Shown here piece by piece: positions 1-12,115 of a stretch of 64,000 bases of DNA. The first letter of the stretch is position 1; the number at the start of each line of letters is the position of its first letter. A model generated the notes under the pieces. The model saw nothing but the letters and a program-made list of their open reading frames with translations. It searched no databases and was not told the origin of the DNA. Source of the stretch: Capra hircus (lineage: Eukaryota; Chordata; Mammalia; Artiodactyla; Bovidae); contig NC_030813.1 of the NCBI RefSeq assembly GCF_001704415.2, positions 16,200,001 to 16,264,000 of the forward strand, in the 5' to 3' direction. The position numbers and the translations under genes were made by a program.

Positions 1-2476
1 AATATAATTTAAGTGTCCAAAGCAATTAAACTGCTTGTCTTTCTAGAAAGTTACAATCAACATACCTATGGTTCCCAAACCTTGTACTTAGGTACTCAAG
101 TTGCCCTTGCAACAAACTCACGGTTCCAAGGGATGTTTTAAATTTTCCAAGAGAAAAACAGTAACATCTGTCAGAAAATGTTATGAACTATTACTACGAT
201 GTAGTGTGGGGCACTGGAAAAATTAGAGAAACATCAACTGAGGACGTTTAGGAACTTCTGTAATACTGAATTTTAAAAGTAATCTCTTTATTTCTTTTGA
301 AATGATGACAAGCAATAGGCCATATTAACCTGAGATATATCTAATTTGTCAATTTCTGAACTACAATGAAAAAGTCATTTACCAATCTAAGGGGGGAAAA
401 GCCCACTTCTTTACACATTAACTTCTAAAATTATATATATTATGGTTTTCATAATATAGTATTACAATTAAAACAATGGAAATACACTCCCTTCTCTTTG
501 CCTAATGGACTAATTACTAGTCATTCTGATAGAAGGTAATTTTGTAATTATCCTTACTCTTTATTCAATATTTTTTTCAATAGTAGGCCCTTGCCAATAG
601 GTATTCTACTCATAAGCCAAGTGGCCCCACATTTTTCAATCCTACATCTTAATATAAACTCATCCTATCCGGTCCTATTACTATCTCAGAAATAAGATAC
701 GAATTACCTGACTTTCTTCTTTTTCTTGGTCACAAAAGTCATAAAATCCTTAGGTCAGAGGGACCTTAGATAAGCTGATCTGTAAAAGGACTGCTGAAAG
801 GAAAAGGAAACAGGATTTCTACAGGACAGAAAGCCCTGGTTCCGAGATGGGTAGACAGAGAGTCAGAAGAAACCAAGCTTCAGGACACTCTCTGCTTCCA
901 GCGCTCAGGACCACAGGCTTTCCGAGTCTGTAAAGCGAAGGGACAGCACTAGAATCTGGATCTGTTACCAGACATCACTCAAGATCCAGGCAGAAATTCA
1001 GATTCCCAAGACTACCCTGGAGATTATTCTATTCTAGCTCAGTCAGTTGGGTTTGAGGGATTCTATGCAAGGGATTCTGGTGCAGAGCCAGATTTGGGAA
1101 CTGTGACGGACGCTTCAAGTTGACTTACCTAAGACCCAGTCAGTACTAACCCCCTTTTTCATGCCTTTCTCTACCATGGAGGCTCCAAAGCCAACTATTC
1201 ATTTTCTGGCCTTCCCTCATATTAGACATGGCCTTTTAAACAGCAATAGCAAATGACACGCAAGATGACGTCTGCCACTGCCACGAGCCCAGTCTATCCT
1301 CTCCCTTCTTTCTGCTTTTAATTTTGACAGGTACGTAAGTTGTCTTGTTTCTATAAACCAACATACTAAGGATGGCAGAGAAGACAATGAGGACGTCTGG
1401 ATCTGCATCTGCCTAGACTTCTTGACTCCAGAAAAAACACACACCTTTTCTGTTTAAACCACTATTAGCTGCTTGCAACCCAAGGCGTTTCTAAGTAACA
1501 TCGCACTGAAAGAACAGATGATCTCAAACGTACAGTTCAGATCTAATATTCTGAAGGTCTAACTTTAAATAAGCTAACTGTCCAGGGAAGGATACTTTTC
1601 TACAACATTCTTGACATGTGGCTATCTAGACTCTGATAGACCATGTAAAGACATCATTCAGAAAACTATCCCAGATTTCCAGTACTCATTCTTTACATAC
1701 TGTTTCATTCCGTTCAAGAGCAGATTTTGTTAAGGTCAAAGTGACAAGATGAATTAAAGTGAGTGTATTTTATGCAAACCGCACACTAAATAAACTATAT
1801 ATACACCTTGTGTATATAACTTATAAACAAATCAATTTAATCATATTTTGATCTAGGAAGGTGAAAAACTAATTACAAGGGTATTCTTCATATATCTTTC
1901 TCCATCTTCACTGTCCTTCATTCTAACTTATCTATCTGGGGCTGAGAAAACATCAGCTTTAATGTATAGGAAATATATCTTCTGTGAAAGCTGCAAATAA
2001 GAGTTTACCTAACCAGTTTGGTGTTTCAGGCTATAATTTTTTTCTACAGAGAATGGAGCTATGACTGGAAGAATAACTATCCCAAAGCTGAACTAATATA
2101 AAAAAGAAAGTAGCAGCTAACAAAACATATCCTCAAATGGACCCTTCCACTGTGCCCTATTCCTAACTCACATTAAAGACAACTACTGCAGAGGCAAGAA
2201 AACGTATTAGTAAACACCAACGGAGATCCTAATCGTGGCAAGGAACCATGCTATAGAAGGCAGACGGTCAGGAGGCTAACTGTGAACAAATGAAGGGGAA
2301 GGGTTCAAGGAGATGCTACAAAATTTTACACTAAATAAAAGCAAATAAATAGCAAAAGTAAGCTAATTTCTGATTTTTCTAATAGGCAATATCATCTTTA
2401 ACCTTCATGCAATAAAAACGGATTGGAAATGCACTGACTTTCAACCATGCTTTGGTGGACTTTTCATTCAACCTAC
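1..2476 (-). other. SEC24B: SEC24B intron 2, 5' part (partial)
   Basis: AT-rich non-coding sequence downstream of exon 2 of the minus-strand SEC24B gene. The intron starts at the GT donor at 2476-2475 (gtaggt on the minus strand) and runs off the left edge. I found no further SEC24B exon here: the next expected coding segment, an acidic and serine-rich linker, is absent in any frame. I see no recognisable interspersed repeat with confidence. Confidence 0.8.
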
Positions 2477-3220
2477 CGGTATTTGTTGGGTTGCTGGCTG
2501 TAGCCAGGGAGGTGTGGTTTCGAATCAGATTGTCTTGGGTTGATGGAAGGCCTGGGGCTGACCACGAGAAAGTACTGTATCCTGAAAGACTCTGCTGCTG
2601 GTGGTACTGTCGTGATGGTGGAGGTGGAAGCGGGGACGGATGGCTGACAGCGGTGTTTTGACCAGAAAATGAGTTATCTCTAATTGGCCTGACAGCTGGA
2701 GCATTCTGTGAGGTAAACATTTGTGGCCCGTATGGATCACCAGCAGGTAGAGAGGGATATGAAATACTAGGATACGCAGCATTAGAAACAGTTGACAAAG
2801 CATAGTGACCACAAGTAGAGGGAAATCCCTGAGAAGCAACAGACGAACTGGCAGAGTGCGTGGCTGGACTGTTGTAATGATTCACAAAAGAGGAGTACGG
2901 CTGGGAGGCACTCGTTTGCAAATGCGATGCGGAGGACGAGGCACCTTGGAAAGATCCCGGGGTGGATCCCACAGCATGAGGGGCGGGAGGAGCCCTGCCA
3001 TACATCTGCTGTGCTCCTGCTTGCTGGCTGGCTGTGTTAGGAGTCGCCACGTTCTGGGTTGGTACCGTATAGAGACCAGAGTAGTAATCACCACTCTGGC
3101 TATCCAATGGCAATGAGGTCATTTTCCCAGGTCCTTGAGAGTAATGTCCTGAGGGAACAATATAGTTTTGAGGAGGCAACCCATACTCAGATGGAACCTG
3201 CATTTGATTCTGTGCTGGAC
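2477..3220 (-). CDS. SEC24B: SEC24B coding exon 2 (N-terminal disordered region)
   Basis: SEC24B is one of four SEC24 paralogues of the COPII inner coat. It pairs with SEC23 at ER exit sites and selects cargo for ER-to-Golgi transport. This exon encodes about 247 residues of the proline/serine/glutamine/tyrosine-rich, low-complexity N-terminal region, including MQVPSEYGLPPQNY near the start and TQDNLIRNHTS near the end. I recognise it from mammalian SEC24B. The acceptor is tttctttttcag at 3232-3221 on the minus strand and the donor is accg|gtaggt at 2477/2476. The first two bases complete the glycine codon opened by exon 1, and one base is left over at the end. There is no internal stop. The zinc-finger, trunk and gelsolin domains lie in exons beyond the left edge. 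The open frame continues past the donor into the intron, so the ORF end is not the exon end. Confidence 0.96.
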
Positions 3221-3399
3221 CTGAAAAAGAAAAGCAAGTATTGACAGGAATTAGTAAGAAGGCAACTAATTTTTAAGCATAGTTCCCATCTAAATGTTGC
3301 CCTAATTTACTTCTTCATAATCCCAAACTGTTACAAGAGATTGTACTCTAACAGACCTGCCGTGGTAGTCAGCCTCCAAGATGGTGCCCAGTTACCTCC

Positions 3400-3861
3400 T
3401 TGCTCTGGTACTCATACCCTCCCACGATAAACCCCGATTGGACTGTGTGACCAGCAGCACACAGCAGAGGCAATGCTATCACTCCTGAGACTTGTCCTGC
3501 CTCAGGCACTGGCACTCAGATCTCTCAGTGCGGAAGATCAAAGTTGCCAAGTTGTGAAGAGCGCTCTGGAATAATCCATACAGTGAGGAATCGCATTCTC
3601 ATGACCAACAGCCAGAGAGAAACTGAGGTCTGCTCACAACCTCAAGAGTGAGTCTGGAAGCAGACTCTTCACACCACGTAATAGAGTCTTAAAGATAACC
3701 AGACCCCCAGTTGACAGCCTGACTACAATCTCACGCTGGAGACCCTAATCCAGAATCTCCCAGCTAGACTGCTTCAGGTCCCACAGAAACCATGAGATTA
3801 GTACTGGCTGTTTTAAACTGGCAAGTTTTAGGCTATTTCGTCATGTAGTAACAGATAACAA
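3400..3861 (+). repeat. Ancient MaLR-type LTR (MLT1-like)
   Basis: Diverged sequence with the features of the 3' half of a mammalian MLT1 (ERVL-MaLR) solo LTR: a caacagcc segment, gagaccctaatccagaa, cccacagaaaccatgagat, then ttaggctatttcgtcatgtagtaacagataac, close to the usual terminus of the family. Subfamily not assigned. Confidence 0.6.
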
Positions 3862-4074
3862 TATACCTACCAAAGACGAAGTTCAAACCTTTCTTACTGC
3901 CTCCCCTTTTTTAAATTATAAAGCTAACAATATATCTACTATTTAAAAAATTCAAACAATGAAGAACATAAAGTGAAAAGTACAAGTGCCCTTCTTTCCC
4001 TGGTAGCTGAAATCCTACTTCCCAGATGCAGTTTAGTTAACGGTTTCTTATGTATTGTTTGGATACCTATATGT

Positions 4075-4120
4075 ACAATATATGTAATATATATATATAC
4101 ACACATATATATATACTTAA
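4075..4120. repeat. AT/AC-rich simple repeat
   Basis: Alternating tatata and tacacaca runs with no coding content. Confidence 0.8.
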
Positions 4121-4361
4121 CCACAAAGACCATACTACAGTTCAGCAAGGATATCCTGTGTTAGCGTATATAAATCTTTATTATTATTCTAAAAGAATCT
4201 AACAATATTTCATTGTAGAAACATAACATTATTTACCAAATCCCCACGATGAATATTTATTCCAGGGAGTGAACTAATTTATGAGGTCTACCTGTGATGA
4301 ATCTGCAGGATAAGTTCCTAGAATTGAAACTGGAGGTTCAAAGGGTTTAGGGGCAATTAAA

Positions 4362-4863
4362 ATTGGAAGGAAAGTTATGACCAACTTAGATAGCATATTA
4401 AAAAAGCATAGACATTACTTTGCCAACAAAGGAGTGGTCATGTATGGATGTGAGAGCTGGACTGTGAAGAAGGCTGAGTGCCGAAGAACTGATGCTTTTG
4501 AACTGTGGTGTTGGAGAAGACTCCTGAGAGTCCCTTGGACTGCAAGGAGATCCAACCAGTCCATTCTGAAGGAGATCAGTCCTGGGCGTTCATTGGAAGG
4601 ACTGATGCTAAAGCTGAAACTCCAGTACTTTGGCCACCTCACGCGAAGGGTTTACTCATTGGAAAAGACCCTGATGCTGGGAGGGATTGGGGGCAGGAGG
4701 AGAAGGGGACGACAGAGGATGAGATGGCTGGATGGCATCACCGACTTGATGGACATGAGTTTGAGTGAACTCTGGGAGTTGGTGATGGACAGGGAGGCCT
4801 GGCGTGCTGGGATTCATGGGGTCGCAAAGAGTCAGACACGACTGAGCAACTGAACTGAACTGA
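4362..4863 (+). mobile_element. BovB LINE 3' fragment
   Basis: 5'-truncated BovB (RTE clade) remnant. The frame from 4377 reads the C-terminal part of the BovB protein (MYGCESWTVKKAECRRTDAFELWCWRRLLRVPW type) and ends with the gactgagcaactgaactgaactga tail. It lacks a short segment upstream of MYGCESW that other copies in this window retain, so it carries an internal deletion. Confidence 0.92.
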
Positions 4864-5410
4864 AAATTGACCATTATTGCCAAATATCTCCAAAAATGTC
4901 TATCAATTTGTTCCTCTCATCAGTGATGCTTCAGAATGCCTCATCTTCCCAACACTGAGTACCATTTTAATGTCTGCCAATCTAATAGGAGAGAAACATT
5001 TTAGCTTGCAGTACTAAACTTTGAGTGCTGCTGAGAATCCTTACAAATGTTTCTTAGCCACTTGGGTATCTTTGTTATCTACCCTCTCCCCAAAGGATTG
5101 TGTGTCCCTTAATAATTTATAAATGTTCACATACATTAAGCAATTTAACCATGTTATTATTATGTGCTGCCTGTATTTCCTTCAGATTACTTAACTTTGT
5201 CCACGCTGTCTCTTGCTATAGTTTCTCAATTATCATGTAGTAAAATCTTTCATGCTTGATAAAATTTTAATTCATGCTTCACAGAGCCTCCCCCACTCCA
5301 ATATTATAAAACTACCCATGTTTTCCTCTAGTATTTTTAATACTTTCATTTTTACATATTCATCTTTGGTCACCATAGAATGTATTTATTTTATCAGTAT
5401 CATTAAAGTT

Positions 5411-5648
5411 ACCATAACTTAGACTTCCCTGGTGGCTCAGACGGTAAAGCGTCTGTCTACAATGCAGGAGACCCGGGTTTGAGCCCTGGGTTGGGAAGAT
5501 CCCCTGGAGAAGGAAATGGCAATCCACTCCAGTACTATTGCCTGGAAAATCCCATGAACAGAGGAGCCTGGCAGGCTGCAGTCTATGGGGTCGCAAAGAG
5601 TCGGATACAACTGGGTGACTTCACTTCACTTCACTTCACCATAACTTA
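5411..5648 (+). mobile_element. Bov-tA SINE with 11-bp target-site duplication
   Basis: tRNA-derived ruminant SINE, body 5422-5637, starting cttccctggtggctcag and ending in a tcacttcactt tail. It is flanked by perfect direct repeats accataactta at 5411-5421 and 5638-5648. Confidence 0.95.
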
Positions 5649-5679
5649 ATATTAATTTATTAATAGTCTAAACATTACA

Positions 5680-5890
5680 CTTTGTGCCACTCACTGTTCT
5701 AATGTTTTACATATATTCACTCCTTTATTCCTCCTCATAACCACCTGAAATAGAGTATCATTATAACTACTTTATAATAAGATAAATGAAACAAAATTTA
5801 AGTTAACAAAGTCACATACTTAGAAAATAATAGGGCTGGGATTTGGTTTAGATAATGTGGCTCAAGTCCATGCTTTTAAACAATGATCTG
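5680..5890 (+). repeat. MIR SINE (diverged)
   Basis: Shows the MIR layout: gtgccactcactgttctaatg, then a cctcctcataaccacctgaaatag block, then gggctgggatttggttt. Diverged but in the expected order. Confidence 0.65.
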
Positions 5891-6040
5891 CTGGCCCTCG
5901 CTACACTAAAATCCCACTAGCTTTCTTCAGCCCAGAAGGTCAATTATCTCAAACAATGGAATTCTAGGTTTGATTCCAAGGGCAAACTTGAATTATCCTA
6001 GAATCTAATTTGCTTGTCTTTTGGAATGAAATAGGTATCT

Positions 6041-6255
6041 GTGAAGTGAAGTGAAGTAGCTCAGTCGTGTCTGACTCTTTGCGACCCCGTGGACTGTAGC
6101 CTACCAGCCTCCTCCCTCCATGGGATTCTCCAGGCAAGAATACTGGAGTGGGTTGCCATTTCCTTCTCCAGGGGATCTTCCTGACCCAGGGATCGAACCG
6201 GGTCCCCTGCATTGCAAGCAGATGCTTTAACCTCTGAGGCACCAGGGAAGCCCCT
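6041..6255 (-). mobile_element. Bov-tA SINE
   Basis: Reverse-orientation ruminant SINE: gaagtgaagtgaag tail, ctcagtcgtgtctgactctt, gggatcgaaccgggtcccc (tRNA B-box region) and terminal accagggaagccc. Lies immediately before a second copy in the same orientation. Confidence 0.93.
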
Positions 6256-6475
6256 GAAATGAAAAGTGAAAGTAAAAGTCGCTTGGTCATGTCTGACTCT
6301 TTACGACCCCATGGACCAGAGCCTGCCAGGCTCCTCTTTCCATGGAATTCTCCAGGCAAGAATACTGGAGTGGGTAGCCGTTCCTTTCTCCAGGGGATCT
6401 TCCAAACCCAGGGTAAAAACCCAGGTCTTCCACATTGCAGGTGGATTTTTTATTGTCTGAGCCACCAGGGAAGTC
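6256..6475 (-). mobile_element. Bov-tA SINE, second of a head-to-tail pair
   Basis: Reverse-orientation SINE with tgaaaagtgaaagtaaaag tail, catgtctgactctttacgac and terminal ccaccagggaagtcc. It directly adjoins the previous SINE. Confidence 0.92.
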
Positions 6476-6494
6476 CAAATGAAAGGATAATCAA

Positions 6495-6495
<1 letters not shown>

Positions 6496-6537
<42 letters not shown>

Positions 6538-6556
6538 CACACACACACACACACAA
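6496..6556. repeat. (AT)n/(AC)n microsatellite
   Basis: Alternating blocks of atatatat and acacacac over about 60 bp, beside the SINE pair. Likely length-polymorphic. Confidence 0.9.
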
Positions 6557-7358
6557 AGATATACGTATATAAATTTCAAGCTGCTTCAAGTTCACTGACA
6601 CAGAAGGTGTCACTGTATTCCTTGCCATAACAATGTATAAAATAGAAAATATGTATTCATAAAAGATACATGAATAATTTCCTTATTCTACTTTCAATTC
6701 CTACTAAATAATCTTTAGTATTTAGTCATTTAAATACGTTCTCCAAAGATAACTCACATAATCAAGCTGTAAACAAAAAATAATGTCCACACTTCCGTAA
6801 TTCCAAGCATACAATGAACCAAAACTCAGGCAACACTATTTTACTAGGTGTAGAATCTACTTTTCTTATAGGATATTTCATATGATCATAGTTCACTTAA
6901 AAGAGTTTATTCACTTAAAAGGAAACAAGCCTTAATACAAATCTTTCATTGACATGCCTTAAAAAAGAAAGTGTAAAATGTTCTTCTCCTCTTACTAAAG
7001 TAGATCTTCAAAAGTGGTTTTGCCACTCTTCATTATAGCCCGAGAAAACCCAACAATGTACAAATTTATTAATCAAGAGATCAGATAAATCTGTTTAAAT
7101 ATCTACTCACTCTATGATTTGATTTGGCTTATCTATGTTAAATCTCTGGAAACAGGACAATAACCATTATCTTGTCCAAGCTACTCAAATGCCATTCTTC
7201 TAAAAATAACAGGAATGTTGGAACTGGTAAAAATTTATCAGAAGTAAATTATCCACCCAAAAAAGTCAATTTACTTTTCCATCCATCAAGGAAAAGGAAG
7301 GTACTTAATTTGGAGAGAGGGTGCAAAGGTAAGAACAGCTAATTATATGTCGGTGCAC

Positions 7359-7966
7359 ACCATTCCTTCAGCTCAGCTCAGTTCAGTCGCTCAGTCGTGT
7401 CTGACTCTTTGCGACCCCACGAATCCCAGCACACCAGGCCTCCCTGTCCATCACCAACTCCTGGAGTTCACTCAGATTCGCGTCCATCAAGTCAGTGATG
7501 CCATCCAGCCATCTCATCCTCTGTCGTCCCCTTCTCCTCCTGCCCCCAAACCCTCTCAGCATCAGAGTCTTTTCCAGTGAGTCAACTCTTCGCATGAGGT
7601 GGCCAAAGTACTGGAGTTTCAGCTTTAGCATCATTCCCTCCTAAGAAATCCCAGGACTGATCTCCTTCAGAATGGACTGATTGGATCTCCTTGCAGTCCA
7701 AGGGACTCTCAACAGTCTTCTGCAACACCACAATTCAAAAGCATCAATTCTCCGGCGCTCAGCCTTCTTCACAGTCCAACTCTCACATCCATACATGACC
7801 ACTGGAAAAACCATAGCCTTGACTAGACGGACCTTAGTCGGCAAAGTAATGTCTCTGCTTTTGAATATACTATCTAGGTTGGTCCTAACTTTTCTTCCAA
7901 GGAGTAAGCTTCTTTTAATTTCATGGCTGCAATCACCATCTGCAGTGATTTTGGATACCATTCCTT
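7359..7966 (-). mobile_element. 5'-truncated BovB LINE with 10-bp TSD
   Basis: Minus-strand BovB 3' part (body 7369-7956), starting at the tail complement cagctcagttcagtcgctc. It encodes the C-terminal RT-side sequence (KVRTNLDSIFKSRDITLPTK and MYGCESWTVKKAE motifs) in two frames, so it is frameshifted. Perfect accattcctt repeats lie at 7359-7368 and 7957-7966. Confidence 0.93.
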
Positions 7967-8251
7967 ATCAAAATCTAAATCATCCAAGAGTACCCTCCCC
8001 AAAGATTCTAGTATAATTAAACCAAAATAATTAACTCCTTTCAAAGTAAAATAATTTTTTGAATGTTTAAGATCAATTTTTTAAAATTTGCACTAAAAAA
8101 AAAAATAAAGATCAGTTTAAATTGAAAGAAAATGCTAGGACAAGAAAATAATTTTAAAAATTTTGTCTTACTGTGACCTAACAAGTTGTGCATTTTCATC
8201 AACTTTAAAATGTATTAGATAATTCTTAACTTTTTCTTGGGGTATATTAAT

Positions 8252-8454
8252 AGTGAATGCTCAGTCCTGTCTGACTCTTTGAGACCCCATGGACTGTAGC
8301 CTGCCAGGCTCCTCTGTCCATGGGATTTTCCAGGCAAGAATACTGGAAGGGACTGTCATTTCCTACTCCAGGGGATCATCCCAACCCAGGGATCGAACTT
8401 CAGTTTCCTACATTGCAGGCAGATTTTTTACCATCTGAGCCAACAGGGAAGCCC
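8252..8454 (-). mobile_element. Bov-tA SINE
   Basis: Reverse-orientation SINE: ctcagtcctgtctgactctt, gccaggctcctctgtccatgg, gggatcgaacttcag and terminal caacagggaagccc. Confidence 0.92.
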
Positions 8455-8639
8455 AAGGGGGATGACTATTAAAGTTATATTTCTTCTGTATAAACTAAAA
8501 ATTAAGCCTGACAAAGATCACAAATGTAACCATTCACTTTAAAAAGAAAAAAAAAAAAAAGACTCTGTAAATTATGGGAATTTTACTAGTATTAGCATTT
8601 TAATTTATTTATATTTCCAATAATTGCCTCAGCAACCGT

Positions 8640-9185
8640 GGCAGTTTTAAAACATGGTCACCAAACTCTTTGACACTCTGTTGATTAAAAGGTAGAATCT
8701 GTCTATTCCTCCTGAATTTGAGCAGGCTTGTAACAGCTTCCACCAATAAAGAATGGCAGAAGCCAAGCTGTGTGAATTCCCAGACTCAGTCATAGACAAC
8801 TGAGCACCTGTATTGTTTGATGGGATTATCTGCATGTGGATCCCTAAGCAACTCCATAAGAAGCCCATTTACTCCACAGCTGCCATGCTCTGAGGATGTC
8901 CAGTCACACAGAGCAGTCACTGCTAGGCACTCTGGTTTTAAGTACAAGTCTGATATATTCTAGTCTAAGTGCCAGATGTGTGAATAAATGAGCCTTCAAG
9001 GTCATCCTAATCCCAGCCATCAAAATAACCTTTGCATCTTCCCAGCTCTGGCCCTAGGCATCCTAAAGCATCTCTGCCGTGCCCTGTTCAAATTCTTAGC
9101 TCAACACAAGCTGTGAGAATAATGGTTGTTTAACCTCTATGTTCTGTTGTGATTTATTATGTAGTAGTAGCAACCAGAATAGCAA
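8640..9185 (+). repeat. Probable ancient LTR (MaLR-like)
   Basis: Diverged block with gagcaggcttgtaacagctt, ccaccaataaagaatggcag, gatgtgtgaataaatgagcc and a terminal tatgtagtagtagcaacc region. These resemble mammalian MaLR-type LTRs. Family not certain. Confidence 0.45.
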
Positions 9186-9274
9186 TTACTATTTTTAAAA
9201 ATTTAGGATTCAGATTCTAAAGCCAAGATAATATTTACAACAGTTCACACAAAAAGTAGTACTGAAAATACAAA

Positions 9275-9540
9275 TCTAATGAAACATGTGAAGAATCTAT
9301 ATGTAGAAAACTACAAAACACTGCCGAAAGAAATCAAGGACTTAAATAAATGGAATGATATACAGTCTTTGTGGACAGGAAGGCTTGACATTAAGATGTA
9401 AGTTATCTTAATTTTGATCTTTAGATTCAATACAATCCCAACAAAAACACATGAAGGCTTTTTTTTTTTTTTTTAGTAGATACCAACAAGAAGATTCTAA
9501 AATTTCTAAGGAAAGACAAGCTACTAAAATAGAAAAAAAA
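9275..9540 (+). repeat. L1 ORF2 fragment (decayed)
   Basis: Reads like the mammalian L1 ORF2 stretch around ctatatgtagaaaactacaa, aaatcaaggacttaaataaa and attcaatacaatcccaac. It has frameshifts and is interrupted by T- and A-rich runs. Confidence 0.7.
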
Positions 9541-9571
9541 AAAAAAAAACTTTGAAGAAGAATAGCAGATT

Positions 9572-10191
9572 GTTAGTTCCTTGTTTAAAGCTTTCTAATG
9601 GTTTCTCTTGCTATCAAGAATAAATTCAAATTCTCTAATATGGCCTGTAAGATAGTGGGACACAAGATAATCCCTCCCTCACCCCACGTCCGTGTCCTAA
9701 TTCCTAGAACCAGTGAAAATGCTAGGTTACATGGCACAGGGGTGGTAACATTACAGACAGCATTAGGGCTGTTAGTCACTGGATCTTCGAAGAGGGAATA
9801 TATAATCCAGGTAAGCTCCACATAATCATGAGCGTCCTTAAAAGTGGAAGAGGGAGGCAGAAGGGAGTCGGAAGGAGGCGTGACCACAGAAGAGTCCTCT
9901 GAGAGGGGCAGTGTTGCTGGCTCTGAAGATGGAAAGAGTGGCCAAGAGCCAAGGAATGTGCACAGCCTCTGGAAGCTGGAAAGGTGAAGAAATGGATTCT
10001 CTCCTAGAGCCTCTGGAAGTGAATGCAGCCCTAATGGCACCTGGATTTTAGCCCAGCTAGATTTCCAACCCACAGAAGAGGAATTCTGAGTTCATGCTGC
10101 TTTAAGCCACCCGTTTGTGGTAATTGGTCACAGCAGCAAAGGCACGACCAATGCAGAGACTCTTCATGGTCTGACCCCTGCCCTGCTGGTG
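9572..10191 (+). repeat. L2 LINE fragment split by an LTR
   Basis: Left piece 9572-9650 and right piece about 10147-10191 (cttcatggtctgacccctg) read as consecutive parts of an L2 3' region. The MLT1B-like LTR lies between them. The order shows L2 was the older target. Confidence 0.5.
9651..10146 (+). repeat. MLT1B-like MaLR LTR
   Basis: Matches the family layout: cacgtccgtgtcctaattcc, aatgctaggttacatggcac, agtggaagagggaggcagaa, gccaagagccaaggaatgtg, cctagagcctctggaagtga, attttagcccagctaga and ttaagccacccgtttgtggt. Its antisense strand has a chance 162-codon frame. Confidence 0.75.
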
Positions 10192-10194
10192 CGT

Positions 10195-10391
10195 GTGCTT
10201 CTGCTCAGCTGCCAAGTTGTGTCCGACTCTGTGACCCCACGGTCCGCAGCGCGCCAGGCTCCTCTGTCCATGGGACTGCCCAGGTAAGAATACTGGAGGG
10301 GGTTGCCATTTCCTGCCCCCACCAGGGATCGAACCCGTGTCTCCCGCACCGGCAGGCAGATTCCTTACCACTGAGCCACTGGGGAAACCTC
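10195..10391 (-). mobile_element. Bov-tA SINE
   Basis: Reverse SINE: ctgccaagttgtgtccgactc, gccaggctcctctgtccatg, gggatcgaacccgtgtctcc and the terminal complement of the 5' end at 10380-10391. Confidence 0.88.
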
Positions 10392-10869
10392 TACCCCTCA
10401 CACCTCGGTACCCCTCCTTTCCACAATCATTTCCTAAAGGTGCACCTTAACCTACTGCAAGCCCTCACCTGGGTTTGCCAAACTTTGATCAATAAAATGT
10501 ATTAAAAGCTCCGCTACAACTAGAAATGCCTAGTGTTATGGCGAAGTGACACAGAATGCTGAGCTGGTAAAGAAGCATAACTCGCCACCAGGAAAGCAAA
10601 GCAGCCACAGCACAACATCAGGTAAGGCTGCATGCTAGAGCTTTGTGTCAAAAGGCCAGCAAAGAGGCTGACTAGGGCAGAGTATCAAGTTGCCTTATAA
10701 AGACTTCTGAAGAGGATCACGTTAATATATTTTTCCTGGAACTTGCTGTTTTAAAATACAAGTGTTCTAACTTTAACTCCTTCAAGAATGTCACCAAAAA
10801 CTTCAGCACTAAAGTAGCCATGAGTGAAAAGGCTGAAAATCTCTATTCCACATACACTCACTCTTAGCA

Positions 10870-11215
10870 CAGAGAGTTCTCAAGTCATGCTTCCGACTGT
10901 TCACACAGGCTCTTCCTTCTACCTGGAACCTTCGAGGTCCCCTTCTACCCGCTTCACCTGACCAACTCTTACTTATCCTTCAGCTCTCAGCTCTTCCTCT
11001 AGAAAACATTCTGTAATTCTACAAGTCGATGCCCACTTAATGTCCGCTTAATGTTGTACTGCAGTATACTGGACCTCTGTTGACAGTGCTTTGCACGTGG
11101 AACTGTAACTAAGTGTACACTCTATAAGTCAAAAACCTGGGCCTACTTGGCTCTCCGCTCTATCATATCCTTAAGGCTTAGGATAGTGACTGCCTCATGG
11201 ATTCCATTGCTGTGT
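10870..11215 (+). repeat. L2 LINE 3' region
   Basis: Diverged L2 3' sequence: ctcttccttctacctggaac, ccaactcttacttatccttc, agctctcagctcttcctcta, gacagtgctttgcacgtg and ataagtcaaaaacctgggcc, in the usual order. Confidence 0.55.
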
Positions 11216-11300
11216 TTTGAAGAAAAAAAAAATTAGCCCAGTAAATAATCATCAAATATTTCTGTATCTGGCATTTATCTCATCACAGCTATCAACAACT

Positions 11301-11549
11301 GCATGGTATTTAAGGGCTTCCCTGGCAGCTCAGTGGTAAAGAATCCACCCACCAATGCAGGAGACTTCAGAGATGCAGGTTCAGTATCTGGGTTGGGAAG
11401 GTCCCCTGGAGAAGGAAATGGCAACCCACTCCAGTATTCTTGCCTGGGAAATCTCATGGACAGAGAAGGCTGGTGGGCTACGGTCCATGAGGCCCCAAAG
11501 AGTCAGACACGACCGAGCGACAGCAGGCATGCACGTGCATGGTATTTAA
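11301..11549 (+). mobile_element. Bov-tA SINE with 13-bp TSD
   Basis: Body 11314-11536, starting gggcttccctggcagctcag and ending gagtcagacacgaccgagcg plus tail. Perfect gcatggtatttaa repeats lie at 11301-11313 and 11537-11549. Confidence 0.95.
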
Positions 11550-11736
11550 AGAGAAAGAACTCAAACCTTAATACTTATACTCTACCACCAGAACAAATTA
11601 CAAGTCTGAATATTTTTTCTCTGCCATTCTACACTTTTTATTCTTTAGTAGTTCAAGTATGAGAACACTCAAAACAAAAGGAAAGTATTGCATCTAAAGT
11701 GTTTTGACATTGCCGCTTTTTTTCCTTCTTATTAGA

Positions 11737-12115
11737 TGTATGAGTTTCCTAGTACAAGTGTAATAAATTACTACAAATTTAGTAGCTTAAATAGTACAAA
11801 TTTATTACTTTACAGTTTGGAAGTCAGAAGTCCAAAATCAGTTTCACTGGGCAAATGTCAAGGTGCCATGGGCAAAGCTGGTTCTTTCTGAAGCCTGACG
11901 GAAGAATCCATTTCCTTGCCTTGTTCAGCTTCTAATGGTCACCTGCATTCCTTGGCTTGTGGCCCCTTCCCTCCATCTTCAAAGTACATCATTCTAACCT
12001 CTGCTCCTGTGGTCTTGTTACTTTCTCTGTAGGCTGACTCCTCCAGTTTCCAATAAGGATGGCTGCAAGTATATCGGGCCCACCCAGATCCAGGATAATC
12101 TCCCTAGCTCTAATC
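11737..12115 (-). repeat. MLT1B-like MaLR LTR, reverse orientation
   Basis: Reverse complement of the type seen at 9651-10146: tgtatgagtttcctagtac, tacaaatttagtagcttaaa, cattccttggcttgtggccc, and gggcccacccagatccag near the far end. Confidence 0.75.

Noticed and set aside
1217..1444. 75-codon minus-strand frame in intron 2 as a possible SEC24B exon 3
   Set aside because: It does not resemble the expected Ser/acidic-rich SEC24B sequence, and frame and splice sites do not fit.
6181..6230. tRNA-like B-box sequences (gggatcgaacc type) in many places
   Set aside because: They belong to tRNA-derived SINEs, not to tRNA genes. No intact cloverleaf was seen.
9585..10073. 162-codon minus-strand frame
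   Set aside because: It is the antisense of an MLT1B-like LTR and L2 sequence, with no protein similarity.
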